From NCBI GenBank assembly GCA_027490215.1, contig JAIXYO010000030.1:43329-107328 (forward strand): DNA of 64,000 bases, written 5' to 3'. The position numbers were made by a program, and so were the translations under genes. Positions within the stretch are counted from its first letter, which is position 1; each line of letters starts with the position of its first letter. The notes beneath the pieces are model-generated. The model saw only the letters and a program-made list of their open reading frames with translations, was not told the origin of the DNA and made no database searches. Below, one piece after another: positions 35,283-46,972 of the stretch. The DNA comes from Rubrivivax sp. (GTDB lineage: Bacteria; Pseudomonadota; Gammaproteobacteria; Burkholderiales; Burkholderiaceae_C).

Positions 35283-36203
35283 ATGCTGAACAACCTTAGC
35301 GATCTGGATCTGCGGCTGATCCGCATCTTTCTGGCCGTGGTCGATGCCGGCGGGCTGACGCCTGCGCAGTCGACGCTCAACGTCGGCCAGCCCACCATCA
35401 GCACCCAGCTGTCCGCACTTGAAACGCGACTGGGCTTTCGGCTGTGCGCCCGCGGCCGGGCCGGCTTCAAGCTCACGGCCAAGGGCGAGCGCTTTGCCGA
35501 ACTGTCGCGCCGGCTGATGGCCACCGTGGGCGACTTCACCGCCGAGGCGCGGCACATGGACCGGCAACTGGTCGGCACGGTACACATCGGCCTCATCGGC
35601 CACACCTCGATCAGCCAGAACGCCCGCATCAGCGAGGCCATTGCGCGCTTCAGCCGGCGCAGCCAGGCGGTGCGGTTTTCGGTGTCGGTCCGCTCGCCTG
35701 GCGAGCTGGAAGAGCGCCTGCTGACCGGTGAGATGCAAGTGGCCATCGGCTACTTCTGGCACCGCGTGCCGACGCTGGAGTACACGCCGCTGTTCCTGGA
35801 GCGGCAGATGGCCTACGCCGGCCGCGGGCATGCCTTGTTTGCCGACGCACCGAAGGTGTCAGCCCAGCGCGCATCCGAGTGCGATTGGGCCTGGCGCAGC
35901 TACCCGGTGCCCGAGGCGCAGATCACCCCGCCCCGGCGCATCACCGCGGTCGCCGACAACATGGAGGCGGTGGCCATGCTGATCCTCTCGGGCGTGCACC
36001 TCGGCTACCTGCCGGTGCACTTTGCCGCGCCCTACGTGGAGCGCGGTCTGATGGCGGCGCTGAACCCGGCCGAACTGAAGTACGACGTCGGCTTCCACAT
36101 GGTGACCCGCCACCGCCGCCACCACGACGAGATCCTGCGGGCGCTGCTGGAAGACATTCGTGCCTCGTACCTGGGTGTCGATCCGGCCGTGGCGGCCGGC
36201 TGA
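35283..36203 (+). CDS. LysR-family transcriptional regulator
   Basis: 306 residues: N-terminal winged helix-turn-helix (LRIFLAVVDAGGLTPAQSTL, QPTISTQLSALETRLGFRLC) and a C-terminal periplasmic-binding-like effector domain. It is divergent from the gbuA remnant, but its intact target operon (gbuA and the transporter) lies 2.6 kb to the left with an identical operator. I infer it acts in trans on that operon, sensing a guanidino compound or metabolite. It is followed by about 100 bp and then a tRNA-Pro terminator. Confidence 0.9.
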   Translation: MLNNLSDLDLRLIRIFLAVVDAGGLTPAQSTLNVGQPTISTQLSALETRLGFRLCARGRAGFKLTAKGERFAELSRRLMATVGDFTAEARHMDRQLVGTVHIGLIGHTSISQNARISEAIARFSRRSQAVRFSVSVRSPGELEERLLTGEMQVAIGYFWHRVPTLEYTPLFLERQMAYAGRGHALFADAPKVSAQRASECDWAWRSYPVPEAQITPPRRITAVADNMEAVAMLILSGVHLGYLPVHFAAPYVERGLMAALNPAELKYDVGFHMVTRHRRHHDEILRALLEDIRASYLGVDPAVAAG

Positions 36204-36265
36204 TCGGCGATGGGCGTCCCAGCCGCACGAATTCAGTTGCCCACGTCGCGAATTCGACGACTTGA

Positions 36266-36303
36266 AGAAAAATGGGCTAGCTCCTTGTGAGAGCTAACCC
36301 ATT
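36266..36303 (-). terminator. Rho-independent terminator of tRNA-Pro
   Basis: On the minus strand a 13-position stem (AATGGG and TAGCTC arms with one mismatch) is closed by a seven-base loop and followed by TTTTTC. It lies just downstream of the tRNA. Confidence 0.75.
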
Positions 36304-36311
36304 GATTCAAT

Positions 36312-36389
<78 letters not shown>

Positions 36390-36423
36390 CAAGCCAGTGA
36401 GTATAGGTCCGAACAGCGGCTGA

Positions 36424-36873
36424 TCAGAGCGTCAGCAGTCCGCGGATCGACATCAATTCAAGCCGCACCTGCTCGGGTGACAGCGCGACGCCCAAAGTGG
36501 TTGGTTCTGCCGCCCCGCTCGCTGTCGCGACCACAGGGAGATCGTCCTTCGGTTGGCCGGCATCCATGTCAACGGCATCGCCGTCGACCATGGCATCACC
36601 CAGCAAAGAGAGTCCACTGACCGACTCGACCAGGCGATTGCGCGCCCCACTGATGGTGAAGCCCTGCTCGTACAGCAGGCCGCGAATGCGTCGGATCAGC
36701 AGCACCTCGTGGTGCTGGTAATAGCGGCGATTGCCGCGCCGCTTCATCGGCTTGAGCTGGGTGAATTCCTGCTCCCAATAGCGCAAAACGTAGGGTTTCA
36801 CGCCGCACAGATCACTCACCTCACCGATGGTGAAGTAGCGCTTTGCGGGGATGTCGGGAAGGAAATTCTCCAT
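36424..36873 (-). CDS. MerR-family transcriptional regulator
   Basis: 149 residues. N-terminal MerR winged helix ([25 protein letters not shown]) followed by [23 protein letters not shown]; the C-terminal half is a short, poorly conserved tail with no metal-binding cysteines. This gene next to ihfA is common in betaproteobacteria and its ligand is generally unknown. It lies 33 bp after ihfA on the same strand. Confidence 0.92.
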   Translation of the reverse strand: MENFLPDIPAKRYFTIGEVSDLCGVKPYVLRYWEQEFTQLKPMKRRGNRRYYQHHEVLLIRRIRGLLYEQGFTISGARNRLVESVSGLSLLGDAMVDGDAVDMDAGQPKDDLPVVATASGAAEPTTLGVALSPEQVRLELMSIRGLLTL

Positions 36874-36906
36874 TTAAATCAATAACATGGGGAGAAGTCC
36901 AAGACT

Positions 36907-37272
36907 CTACTCGAAGCCGTCTCCCGGCGTTGTGTCACCCTGCACGACATCCTTCAGTTTGTGACTGGCGTGGAAGGTGACTACGTTGCGCGCCTTGATC
37001 GGGATGGTCTCGCCAGTACGCGGGTTGCGCCCGGGACGCGGTGCCTTGCGGCGGATGTTGAAGTTGCCAAAGCCGGACATCTTCACGTCGCGGCCGCTGA
37101 TCAGCGCGGCCTGGATGATGTCGAAGAAGGCCTCGACCATGTCTTTCGACTCGCGCTTGTTCAAACCCAATCGCTCAAAGAGCAGGTCAGCCAACTCGGC
37201 CTTGGTGAGGGTGGGTGTGTCCAGACTGGACAGCATCATGGCTTGCGTTGAATCGTCATTCATCGTCATCAC
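36907..37272 (-). CDS. ihfA: Integration host factor subunit alpha
   Basis: 121 residues: a 20-residue N-terminal extension, then the HU/IHF fold with [40 protein letters not shown] and the DNA-intercalating proline arm [11 protein letters not shown]. It bends DNA as a heterodimer with IhfB. The start overlaps the pheT stop (TGATG), so it is translationally coupled to pheT. Confidence 0.95.
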   Translation of the reverse strand: MMTMNDDSTQAMMLSSLDTPTLTKAELADLLFERLGLNKRESKDMVEAFFDIIQAALISGRDVKMSGFGNFNIRRKAPRPGRNPRTGETIPIKARNVVTFHASHKLKDVVQGDTTPGDGFE

Positions 37273-39704
37273 CCGCGCAGTCGCACGCCGAGCCGCGTGC
37301 GCAATGTTTCGAGCACCCCGGCGACCGCAGCGTCGATGCGCTCGTCGGTCAGCGTCGCCTCGTCGTCCCGCAGTTCCAGTCGAACGGCCAGGCTGCGCTC
37401 GTTGGTGATGGCGCTGCCAGCCGAGACGGCCGGCCGGAAGACGTCGAACAGATTCGCCGAGCGGATCAAGCTGCCTGACGATCGTTCGAGGATGGCCTGC
37501 ATCAGCGCCTCATGCGTGACCGATTCATCTGCCATCACCGCGATGTCGCGCCATGCCGATTGCTGTTTGGGCAGCGGCACGAACGCTGGCACGATGGTGT
37601 GCAGCAACGCGGCCAGCTCAATCTCGAACAGCACTGGCGCGCTGGTCAACTCATACGCCTGGCGCCAGCGCGGGTGCAACTCGCCGATGTGGCCGACCGT
37701 GACACCATCGACCTCGATGCGCGCGCTTCTGCCTGGGTGCAGCGCTGGGTGTTCGCAGACCGCAAAGCCGATGGTGCGCGGCGAAAAAAGGGCTTGCACA
37801 TCGCCCTTCATGTCGAAGAAATCGACTGCGCGCTCCTTGCTGCCCCACTGAGCACCATCGACCGACCCATAAGCCAGACCGGCCACGCGCATCGGCTGGC
37901 TGATACCTGCCACGCCCAGCGGGCCGTCGGTGGCGTTCGAATCGCGGCGGAACACACGGCCGATCTCGAACAGGCGCACGCGTGGTGCCTTGCGCGCGAG
38001 GTTGTAGCGCAGCGTGTTCACCAGGCTGCCGATCAGGCTGGAGCGCATCACCGACAGCGGGCTGGCGATCGGGTTAAGCACGCGGATCGGATCCGGGTTG
38101 CCCGCCAGCTCGTGTTCCCAGCGCGCTTCCACGAAGCTGAAGTTGATCGTTTCGAAGTAGTCGAGCGCCGCCAGGCGGTGGCGCACTGCATGCGGTGAGC
38201 GCTGGGCTTCTGCGCGCGCACGGGCGGTGATCGGCGCGCGCGGTGCGGTGTTCGGCAAGCGGTTGAATCCGATGACACGGATCACTTCCTCGATCAGGTC
38301 TTCCTCGATCTGCAGGTCGAAGCGCCAGCTTGGCGGGGTGACCGTGAGCACGCCGGGTACTTCGGTGTAAGCCAGCCCAAGCCGCTGCATCACGCCCGCG
38401 CATTGCGCCTGCGTCACCGGCATGCCGATGACCTTGGCTGCGCGATCAATGCGCAGCGCCACTGGTCTGGCATCTGGCAGCGCCAGCACCTGGTCGTCGA
38501 TCGGTCCGCATACGGTGTCGGGCGTGCCGCAGATGTCGATGATCAGCTGCGTCAAGCGTTCAACGTGCTCCACCGTCGTGGCAGGATCGACACCCCGCTC
38601 GAAACGGTGCCCGGCATCGGTCGAGAAGTTGTAGCGCCGCGAACGACCGGCGACAGCTTCGGGCCACCAGAACGCGGCTTCGACGTAGATTTTGCGAGTG
38701 TCATCGGACACCGCAGTGGCGTCTCCGCCCATGATGCCGGCGAGCGATTCCACCGCATGGTTGTCGGCGATCACGCCGACCTTCGCGTCGACTTCCACCG
38801 TGCTGCCGTTCAGCAGCTTCAGCGTTTCTCCTGGCCTACCCCAGCGCACTTGCAGGCCACCGTGGATCTTGTCGAGGTCAAAGATGTGGGATGGCCGGCC
38901 GAACTCGAACATCACGTAGTTCGAGATGTCGACCAAGGCGCTGACCGATCGCTGGCCACAGCGAGCGAGGCGATCGACCATCCAAGCCGGTGTGCTGGCC
39001 TTCGGGTTGACCTGACGCACGATGCGGCCGGTGAAGCGGCCGCACAGATCACTGGCTTCGACCGTGGCCTTCAGCGTGTCCGGTGAACTGACGCGAGCGG
39101 CTGGGAATGTCGGTTGCAGCAGCGGTGAACCCGTCAGCGCTGCGACTTCGCGGGCCACGCCGAACACGCTGAGCACATGACCCAGGTTCGGCGTCAGCTT
39201 CAGCGTGAAGATCGTGTCGTCGAGCAGCAGGTGCTCACGGATATCAGCGCCGATCTTGGCATCTTCCGCCAAGACCAGCAGGCCGCCATGTTCGTCGGAA
39301 AGTTTCAGTTCGCGCGCGGAGCACAGCATGCCCTGACTTTCAACGCCGCGCAGCTTGCCAAGCTTGATGCGGAAGGGCTCTGCGCTCACCTTCTCATCGG
39401 AAGGCGGTAGTTCAGCACCGACGGTGGCGCAGGGTACCTTGATGCCGACACGCACATTCGGCGCGCCGCAGACGATCTTCAATGGCTCCGCGGCGCCCAC
39501 ATTGACCTGGCAGACATTCAGCCGATCGGCATCGGGATGGCGCTCCACGGCCAACACCTCGCCGACCACCACGCCAGTGAACGGTGGCGCGGCGGGGCTC
39601 AGCTCTTCGACCTCCATGCCGGCCATCGTCAGCAGCTCGGCCAGCTCGGCGGTGTTCAGGGGCGGATTGCAGAACTCGCGCAACCACGACTCGGGGAATT
39701 GCAT
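37269..39704 (-). CDS. pheT: Phenylalanine-tRNA ligase beta subunit
   Basis: 811 residues. Contains the tRNA-binding (EMAP-like) domain near residue 40, B3/B4 editing and B5 domains, and the C-terminal ferredoxin-like anticodon-binding domain. [16 protein letters not shown] at the start and [19 protein letters not shown] near the end are typical. Forms the alpha2beta2 enzyme with PheS. Confidence 0.97.
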   Translation of the reverse strand: MQFPESWLREFCNPPLNTAELAELLTMAGMEVEELSPAAPPFTGVVVGEVLAVERHPDADRLNVCQVNVGAAEPLKIVCGAPNVRVGIKVPCATVGAELPPSDEKVSAEPFRIKLGKLRGVESQGMLCSARELKLSDEHGGLLVLAEDAKIGADIREHLLLDDTIFTLKLTPNLGHVLSVFGVAREVAALTGSPLLQPTFPAARVSSPDTLKATVEASDLCGRFTGRIVRQVNPKASTPAWMVDRLARCGQRSVSALVDISNYVMFEFGRPSHIFDLDKIHGGLQVRWGRPGETLKLLNGSTVEVDAKVGVIADNHAVESLAGIMGGDATAVSDDTRKIYVEAAFWWPEAVAGRSRRYNFSTDAGHRFERGVDPATTVEHVERLTQLIIDICGTPDTVCGPIDDQVLALPDARPVALRIDRAAKVIGMPVTQAQCAGVMQRLGLAYTEVPGVLTVTPPSWRFDLQIEEDLIEEVIRVIGFNRLPNTAPRAPITARARAEAQRSPHAVRHRLAALDYFETINFSFVEARWEHELAGNPDPIRVLNPIASPLSVMRSSLIGSLVNTLRYNLARKAPRVRLFEIGRVFRRDSNATDGPLGVAGISQPMRVAGLAYGSVDGAQWGSKERAVDFFDMKGDVQALFSPRTIGFAVCEHPALHPGRSARIEVDGVTVGHIGELHPRWRQAYELTSAPVLFEIELAALLHTIVPAFVPLPKQQSAWRDIAVMADESVTHEALMQAILERSSGSLIRSANLFDVFRPAVSAGSAITNERSLAVRLELRDDEATLTDERIDAAVAGVLETLRTRLGVRLRG

Positions 39705-39754
39705 CGCGTGAACCTTCTGAGGGAATCTTCGTGTGCGGGTGGCGGGAAGCGGGC

Positions 39755-40798
39755 TTACTTGAACTGCGAGAGGAAACGCAGGTCGCCGTCGAAGAACAGG
39801 CGCAGGTCATTGACGCCATAACGCAGCATCGTCAAGCGATCCGGGCCCATGCCGAAGGCGAAGCCGATGTAGCGCTCGGGGTCGAGGCCGTAGTTGCGCA
39901 CCACATTCGGGTGCACCTGGCCAGAGCCTGCCACTTCGAGCCAGCGACCTTTCAGTGGCCCGCTGGCAAAGGCGATGTCGACCTCGGCCGAGGGCTCGGT
40001 GAACGGGAAGAACGACGGGCGGAAGCGCAGCTGCAAGTCGTCTGTCTCGAAAAACGTGCGGAAGAAATCGGTGAAGACGACCTTCAGGTCCTTGAAGCTG
40101 ACGTTCTCGCCGATCCACAGGCCTTCGCACTGGTGGAACATCGGTGAGTGCGTCGCATCGCTGTCGACTCGGTAGGTGCGTCCCGGCGCGATGACGCGGA
40201 TCTCGGGCATCGGGTCGACGCCGCGGTGCTTTTCGGCATGCGCCCGGGCATACCTCACCTGCATCGGCGAGGTGTGAGGGCGCAGGTTCAACCAGCGTCC
40301 TTCGGCGTCCTTCACATCGACGTAGAAGGTGTCCTGCATTGAGCGCGCAGGGTGGTTCTCGGGGTTGTTCAGCGCGGTGAAGCTGTACCAGTCAGTCTCG
40401 ATCTCGGGGCCTTCGGCCACGTCAAATCCCATCGAGGAGAAGATGGCCTCGATGCGCTCCATCGTGCGCGACACCGGGTGCAGGCCGCCGCTGCCGCGTT
40501 GGCGTCCGGGCAGCGTCACGTCGAGCGCCTCGGCCTTGAGTTGCGCATCGAGTTCGGCATCGGCCAGTGCCTGACGGCGCGCATTCAGCGCCGACTCGAC
40601 CTGCTGCTTGGCCGCATTGATCAACGCGCCGCGCGCTTTCTTGTCGTCGGGCGAGAGTGCCGCCAATGCTTTCAGTTGATCGGTGAGGCGACCGGATTTA
40701 CCCAGGTAACGCGCCTTCGCGTTTTCCAGATCGGCTGGAGTGGTGGCCTGCGCGAAGTCGCGCTGCGCATCGTGCACCAGGGGTTCGAGGTCGTTCAT
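39755..40798 (-). CDS. pheS: Phenylalanine-tRNA ligase alpha subunit
   Basis: 347 residues from the ATG at 40798. Class II synthetase catalytic core with [24 protein letters not shown] and [18 protein letters not shown] (motif 3). An in-frame upstream GTG at 40885 would add 29 residues covering the terminator-like hairpin and is considered spurious. It lies downstream of rplT and two strong hairpins. Confidence 0.96.
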   Translation of the reverse strand: MNDLEPLVHDAQRDFAQATTPADLENAKARYLGKSGRLTDQLKALAALSPDDKKARGALINAAKQQVESALNARRQALADAELDAQLKAEALDVTLPGRQRGSGGLHPVSRTMERIEAIFSSMGFDVAEGPEIETDWYSFTALNNPENHPARSMQDTFYVDVKDAEGRWLNLRPHTSPMQVRYARAHAEKHRGVDPMPEIRVIAPGRTYRVDSDATHSPMFHQCEGLWIGENVSFKDLKVVFTDFFRTFFETDDLQLRFRPSFFPFTEPSAEVDIAFASGPLKGRWLEVAGSGQVHPNVVRNYGLDPERYIGFAFGMGPDRLTMLRYGVNDLRLFFDGDLRFLSQFK

Positions 40799-40831
40799 CG
40801 GAGCGCGGTCTGGGTCAAACGGAATCGCAAT

Positions 40832-40861
40832 AAAAAAGGCCAACACGAGGTCGGCCTTGAG
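40832..40861 (-). terminator. Terminator/attenuator hairpin between rplT and pheS
   Basis: Minus-strand stem AAGGCCGAC / GTTGGCCTT (9 bp, one G-T), loop CTCGT, followed by TTTTTTATT. A complete intrinsic-terminator shape lying 35-60 bases before the pheS ATG, so it likely attenuates pheST-ihfA expression. Confidence 0.7.
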
Positions 40862-40871
40862 GGACTTGCCA

Positions 40872-40893
40872 CTGGCGGAGATCACTCCGCCAG
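40872..40893 (-). promoter_or_regulatory. Second hairpin in the rplT-pheS leader
   Basis: Perfect 9-bp stem CTGGCGGAG / CTCCGCCAG with a 4-base loop, located 10 bp upstream of the terminator-like hairpin. It may act as an anti-terminator partner or pause site. Confidence 0.5.
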
Positions 40894-40939
40894 GGTGCCA
40901 CGCTGCCTCAGGCTGGAGCCCGAGTACAGACCGAAGCGG

Positions 40940-41296
40940 TCAAGCGAGCTGGGCCTTCACCTTCTCGACGATGCTGCCGAAGCCGGCAGGATCGTTCACA
41001 GCCATGTCGGCGAGAACCTTGCGGTCGATCTCGATCGACAGCTTCTTCAAGCCAGCCATGAACTTGCTGTAGGTGACGCCGTGACTGCGGCTGCCAGCGT
41101 TGATGCGGGCGATCCACAGATTGCGGAACACGCGCTTCTTGGTGCGGCGATCGCGATAGGCATATTGCCCGGCGCGCATGACCGCTTGCTTGGCGATGCG
41201 GAAGACGTTTTTGCGGCGGCCGCGGTAACCCTTGGCCAGGGCGATGATTTTCTTGTGACGGGCACGGGCTGTAACACCACGTTTGACGCGAGGCAT
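40940..41296 (-). CDS. rplT: 50S ribosomal protein L20
   Basis: 118 residues of the L20 family ([40 protein letters not shown]). Binds 23S rRNA early in assembly and autoregulates its operon by binding its own mRNA. It follows rpmI on the minus strand. Confidence 0.97.
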   Translation of the reverse strand: MPRVKRGVTARARHKKIIALAKGYRGRRKNVFRIAKQAVMRAGQYAYRDRRTKKRVFRNLWIARINAGSRSHGVTYSKFMAGLKKLSIEIDRKVLADMAVNDPAGFGSIVEKVKAQLA

Positions 41297-41316
41297 GCGT
41301 TTTCTCCTTCAGTCAA

Positions 41317-41520
41317 TTACAGGCCGGCAAAAGGCAGCATCTGCTTGATGCGCCCAGTGTCGGTCTCGTGCACGCCGGTCGAACCACGCAAGTGGCGTTT
41401 GACCTTCGTGGACTTCTTGGTGAGGATGTGGCGCTTGAACGCCTGGCCCCGCTTGACGGTGCCACCCGGGCGAACGCGAAATCGCTTTTTCGCGCTGCTC
41501 TTGGTCTTCATTTTGGGCAT
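41317..41520 (-). CDS. rpmI: 50S ribosomal protein L35
   Basis: 67 residues ([18 protein letters not shown], lysine/arginine-rich) matching L35 in length. The start at 41520 follows AAAGGAG at five to six bases. The reading frame upstream (to 41613) is noncoding leader that folds into a hairpin at 41543-41585. Confidence 0.97.
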   Translation of the reverse strand: MPKMKTKSSAKKRFRVRPGGTVKRGQAFKRHILTKKSTKVKRHLRGSTGVHETDTGRIKQMLPFAGL

Positions 41521-41542
41521 GACTGCTCCTTTTAAGTTGCTG

Positions 41543-41585
41543 CTGCAGGCGCCGGTACGACACGTACCGTCTTGTAGGCCTGCAG
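41543..41585 (-). promoter_or_regulatory. rpmI leader hairpin (candidate L20-binding autoregulatory structure)
   Basis: Outer arms CTGCAGGC / GCCTGCAG (8 bp) enclose an inner CGGTACG-N3-CGTACCG stem (7 bp). It ends about 22 bases before the rpmI start codon, just ahead of the ribosome binding site. In enterobacteria L20 represses rpmI-rplT by binding a leader structure; the same role here is an inference. Confidence 0.55.
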
Positions 41586-41639
41586 TCGCTTCTGACAACA
41601 CCACGGCGACCAAACCGCAGCGCTGTATTCCTTCGGGTG

Positions 41640-42191
41640 TCAGGACTTTCTTTTCGGTCCCAGCACCATGATCATCTGACGCCCTTCGAGCTTGGGCATG
41701 TTCTCCACCACCGAGACATCGGCCAACTCGTCGCGGATGCGCTCGAGCAATCGCATGCCAATCTCTTGGTGGGTAATCTCCCGACCGCGGTAGCGCAATG
41801 TCACCTTGCCCTTGTCACCGTCTTCCTCGATGAAGCGGCGCAGGTTGCGCATCTTGATCTGGTAATCGCCCTCATCGGTGCCAGGGCGGAATTTGACTTC
41901 CTTGACCTCGATGACCTTCTGTTTCGACTTCGCTTCCGCTGCCCGCTTCTGTTCCTGGTACTTGAACTTGCCGTAGTCCATCAGGCGGCAGACAGGCGGT
42001 TCAGCGGTGGCAGCGATCTCGACCAGATCGACGTCCAACTCACCTGCCATGCGCAGAGCTTCAAGGGTGCTCACGATGCCCAGGGGCTCGTTTTCCACAC
42101 CGTTCAACCGGACTTCAGGTGCCATGATCTCCCGGTTCAGCCGGTGCTTGCGCTCGGCGTTGGGGGTACGGCGGTCAGCAAAAGTAGCGAT
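41640..42191 (-). CDS. infC: Translation initiation factor IF-3 (AUC start codon)
   Basis: 183 residues when started at an ATC codon at 42191. The extension before the first ATG (42125) reads [20 protein letters not shown], which is the conserved IF-3 N-terminus, and [20 protein letters not shown] and QMIMVLGP follow. infC genes typically use AUU or AUC, because IF-3 itself discriminates against non-AUG starts; this gives feedback control. A caller limited to ATG/GTG/TTG would shorten the protein by 22 residues. Confidence 0.95.
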   Translation of the reverse strand: MATFADRRTPNAERKHRLNREIMAPEVRLNGVENEPLGIVSTLEALRMAGELDVDLVEIAATAEPPVCRLMDYGKFKYQEQKRAAEAKSKQKVIEVKEVKFRPGTDEGDYQIKMRNLRRFIEEDGDKGKVTLRYRGREITHQEIGMRLLERIRDELADVSVVENMPKLEGRQMIMVLGPKRKS

Positions 42192-42296
42192 GGTTCAAAC
42201 CTTTCAACGAACTCCAAGGCGACGGAATTCACACCTAAACATGCACACGCACCGGTCGGTCAAAGGGCTGGGCGCTCCAGCTGAAAGCAGGAGAGT

Positions 42297-44216
42297 TCAC
42301 GCTTTTTGAGCGATGTCGTTGGCCAACCTTGCGGAAAAGTCTGCCAGTGACATGACGCCGAGGTCTTGATTTCCCCGGGCGCGTACTGCGATGGTTCCAT
42401 TTGCCTTTTCCTTGTCACCCACGACAAGGATGTACGGAACCTTCTGCATCGAATGCTCGCGGATCTTATAGGTTATCTTCTCATTCCGCAAATCCGTGAT
42501 AACTCTAACTCCTTGTTTTTGAAGCGCTTTCGTCACTTCCTGCGCGTAATCGGACTGGTGTTCCGAGATGTTGAGCACGCTGATTTGCACCGGCGCCAGC
42601 CAAGTCGGCAACGCGCCGGCATGCTGCTCGATGAGGATGCCGATGAAACGCTCGAGGCTGCCCACGATGGCCCGGTGCAGCACCATCGGTGTGGCGCGCT
42701 CGCCGGCCTCGGTGACGAACTCCGCACCCAGGCGCTCAGGCATGTTGGGATCGACCTGGATCGTGCCGCACTGCCACTGCCGTCCAAGAGCGTCCTTCAG
42801 CGTGTACTCGATCTTCGGCCCGTAGAACGCGCCCTCTCCCGGCGTGACGATGAACTCGCAGCCTGATCGACGCAGGCTTTCCATCAGCGCGAACTCGGCC
42901 TTGTCCCACAGCGCGTCGGAGCCGATGCGCTTTTCGGGCCGCGTCGCGACCTTGTAGATGATGTTGGTGAACCCGAAGTCGGCGTAGACCTTTTGCAGCA
43001 GCGTGGTGAACGCGGTGCATTCATCGAGGATCTGGTCCTCGGTACAGAAGATGTGCCCGTCGTCCTGCGTGAAGCCTCGCACCCGCATGATCCCGTGCAG
43101 CGAACCGCTGGGTTCGTTGCGGTGGCACTGCCCGAATTCACCAAAGCGCAAAGGCAGATCGCGGTAGCTCTTGATGCCCTGCTTGAAGATCAGGATGTGC
43201 CCCGGGCAGTTCATCGGCTTCAGTGCGTATTCGCGCTTTTCCGATTCGGTGGTGAACATGTTCTCGCGGTACTTGTCCCAGTGCCCGGTCTTCTCCCACA
43301 GGCCCTGGTCCAGCACCTGCGGGCCCTTGACTTCCTGGTAGCCGTTGTCGCGGTAGACCGAACGCATGTACTGCTCGACTTGCTGCCAGATCGTCCAACC
43401 CTTCGGGTGCCAGAAAACCAGCCCTGGCGCGTGCTCGTCGATGTGGAACAAATCGAGCTCGCGGCCCAGCTTGCGGTGATCGCGCTTCTCGGCTTCTTCG
43501 AGCATGTGCAGGTGCTGCTGCAACTCGTCCTTGGTCGACCAGGCCGTGCCGTAGATGCGCTGCAGCATCTCGTTGCGATGGTCGCCGCGCCAGTAGGCGC
43601 CGGCCACCTTCATCAGCTTGAAGTGCTTGAGCTTGCCGGTGCTCGGCACGTGGGGGCCGCGGCACAGGTCCTCGAACGCGCCCTCGCGATACAGCGAAAC
43701 GTCTTCGTTCGCCGGAATGCTGGCGATGATCTCTGCCTTGTAAGCCTCGCCGATCCCCTTGAAATAAGTCACCGCCTCGTCACGGGGCAGCACACGGCGC
43801 TCGACCTTTTCGTCCTTCTTCGCGAGTTCGCTCATCTTCGCCTCGATCGCGGTGAGATCTTCTGGCGTGAACGGGCGGTGGTAGGAGAAGTCGTAGAAAA
43901 AGCCGTTCTCGATGACCGGGCCGATCGTCACCTGTGCATCCGGAAACAGCGACTTGACCGCATAAGCCAGCAGGTGGGCAGTCGAGTGGCGGATGACATC
44001 GAGCCCGTCGGCATCCTTGTCGGTGATGATGGCGAGCGTCGCGTCCTGCTCGATCAGGTGGCTGGTGTCCACCACCTTCGAAGCGGCACCCGTGCCCAGC
44101 CTTCCAGCCAGCGCGGCCTTTGCAAGCCCGCTCCCGATGGACCCAGCCACCTCGGCCACTGTCACCGGGCCCGGAAACTGCCGCTGCGAACCATCTGGCA
44201 ACTGAATCGAGATCAT
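42297..44216 (-). CDS. thrS: Threonine-tRNA ligase
   Basis: 639 residues from ATG at 44216. N-terminal TGS domain ([13 protein letters not shown]), editing domain ([20 protein letters not shown], with its HxxxH zinc-like motif), class II core ([27 protein letters not shown] segment) and a C-terminal anticodon-binding domain. Last gene upstream of infC, separated by about 105 bp. The leader contains a terminator-like hairpin. Confidence 0.96.
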   Translation of the reverse strand: MISIQLPDGSQRQFPGPVTVAEVAGSIGSGLAKAALAGRLGTGAASKVVDTSHLIEQDATLAIITDKDADGLDVIRHSTAHLLAYAVKSLFPDAQVTIGPVIENGFFYDFSYHRPFTPEDLTAIEAKMSELAKKDEKVERRVLPRDEAVTYFKGIGEAYKAEIIASIPANEDVSLYREGAFEDLCRGPHVPSTGKLKHFKLMKVAGAYWRGDHRNEMLQRIYGTAWSTKDELQQHLHMLEEAEKRDHRKLGRELDLFHIDEHAPGLVFWHPKGWTIWQQVEQYMRSVYRDNGYQEVKGPQVLDQGLWEKTGHWDKYRENMFTTESEKREYALKPMNCPGHILIFKQGIKSYRDLPLRFGEFGQCHRNEPSGSLHGIMRVRGFTQDDGHIFCTEDQILDECTAFTTLLQKVYADFGFTNIIYKVATRPEKRIGSDALWDKAEFALMESLRRSGCEFIVTPGEGAFYGPKIEYTLKDALGRQWQCGTIQVDPNMPERLGAEFVTEAGERATPMVLHRAIVGSLERFIGILIEQHAGALPTWLAPVQISVLNISEHQSDYAQEVTKALQKQGVRVITDLRNEKITYKIREHSMQKVPYILVVGDKEKANGTIAVRARGNQDLGVMSLADFSARLANDIAQKA

Positions 44217-44230
44217 CGAAGCTCCATCGG

Positions 44231-44259
44231 AAAAGAAAAAGCGCGGTCCACAACCGCGC
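44231..44259 (-). terminator. Terminator-like hairpin in the thrS leader
   Basis: Minus-strand stem GCGCGGT / ACCGCGC with loop TGTGG (7 bp), followed by TTTTTCTTTT and, 15 bases later, the thrS ATG. Either a terminator for the upstream genes or a thrS attenuator. Confidence 0.65.
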
Positions 44260-44295
44260 CTTGTTTGACCCTCTGCGAAGCGCAAATTTTAAGCG

Positions 44296-44416
44296 TCAAA
44301 ACAGCAGGATTGCCAGGTTGGCCGCACGGTCGATGAACCACAGCGCACCGATCGCGACAGCCACCGTCGAGCCGCCACCGATCACCACGACGGAGTACCA
44401 AGGTTGCCGGCGGCAG
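44296..44416 (-). pseudogene. Orphan C-terminal fragment of a membrane protein (HupE/UreJ-like?)
   Basis: The frame reading into the stop at 44296 encodes RRQPWYSVVVIGGG, then a hydrophobic helix STVAVAIGALWFIDRAANL. It lies downstream of the tex stop in the same frame and has no proper start. The pattern 'PWY..VV..GS..A.....W...RA' recalls the last helix of HupE/UreJ proteins, but that is from memory and weak. Possibly a decayed gene, or a short peptide from an internal GTG. Confidence 0.35.
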
Positions 44417-44463
44417 GCGCTGCCAACCCCAACCCGTGCGTTTACCCGAAAACCCTGGAGCGA

Positions 44464-46914
<2,451 letters not shown>

Positions 46915-46972
46915 GGGATGAGGCCCGAACGGGCAGGAATCGATGAGAAGGAAGTGCACCCAGCGGCGATGC

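Noticed and set aside
40799..40885. In-frame N-terminal extension of pheS from a GTG, containing AFFIAIPF and resembling a Phe leader
   Set aside because: It is in frame with pheS rather than a separate peptide, and the Phe codons come from the terminator T-run; coincidence is more likely.
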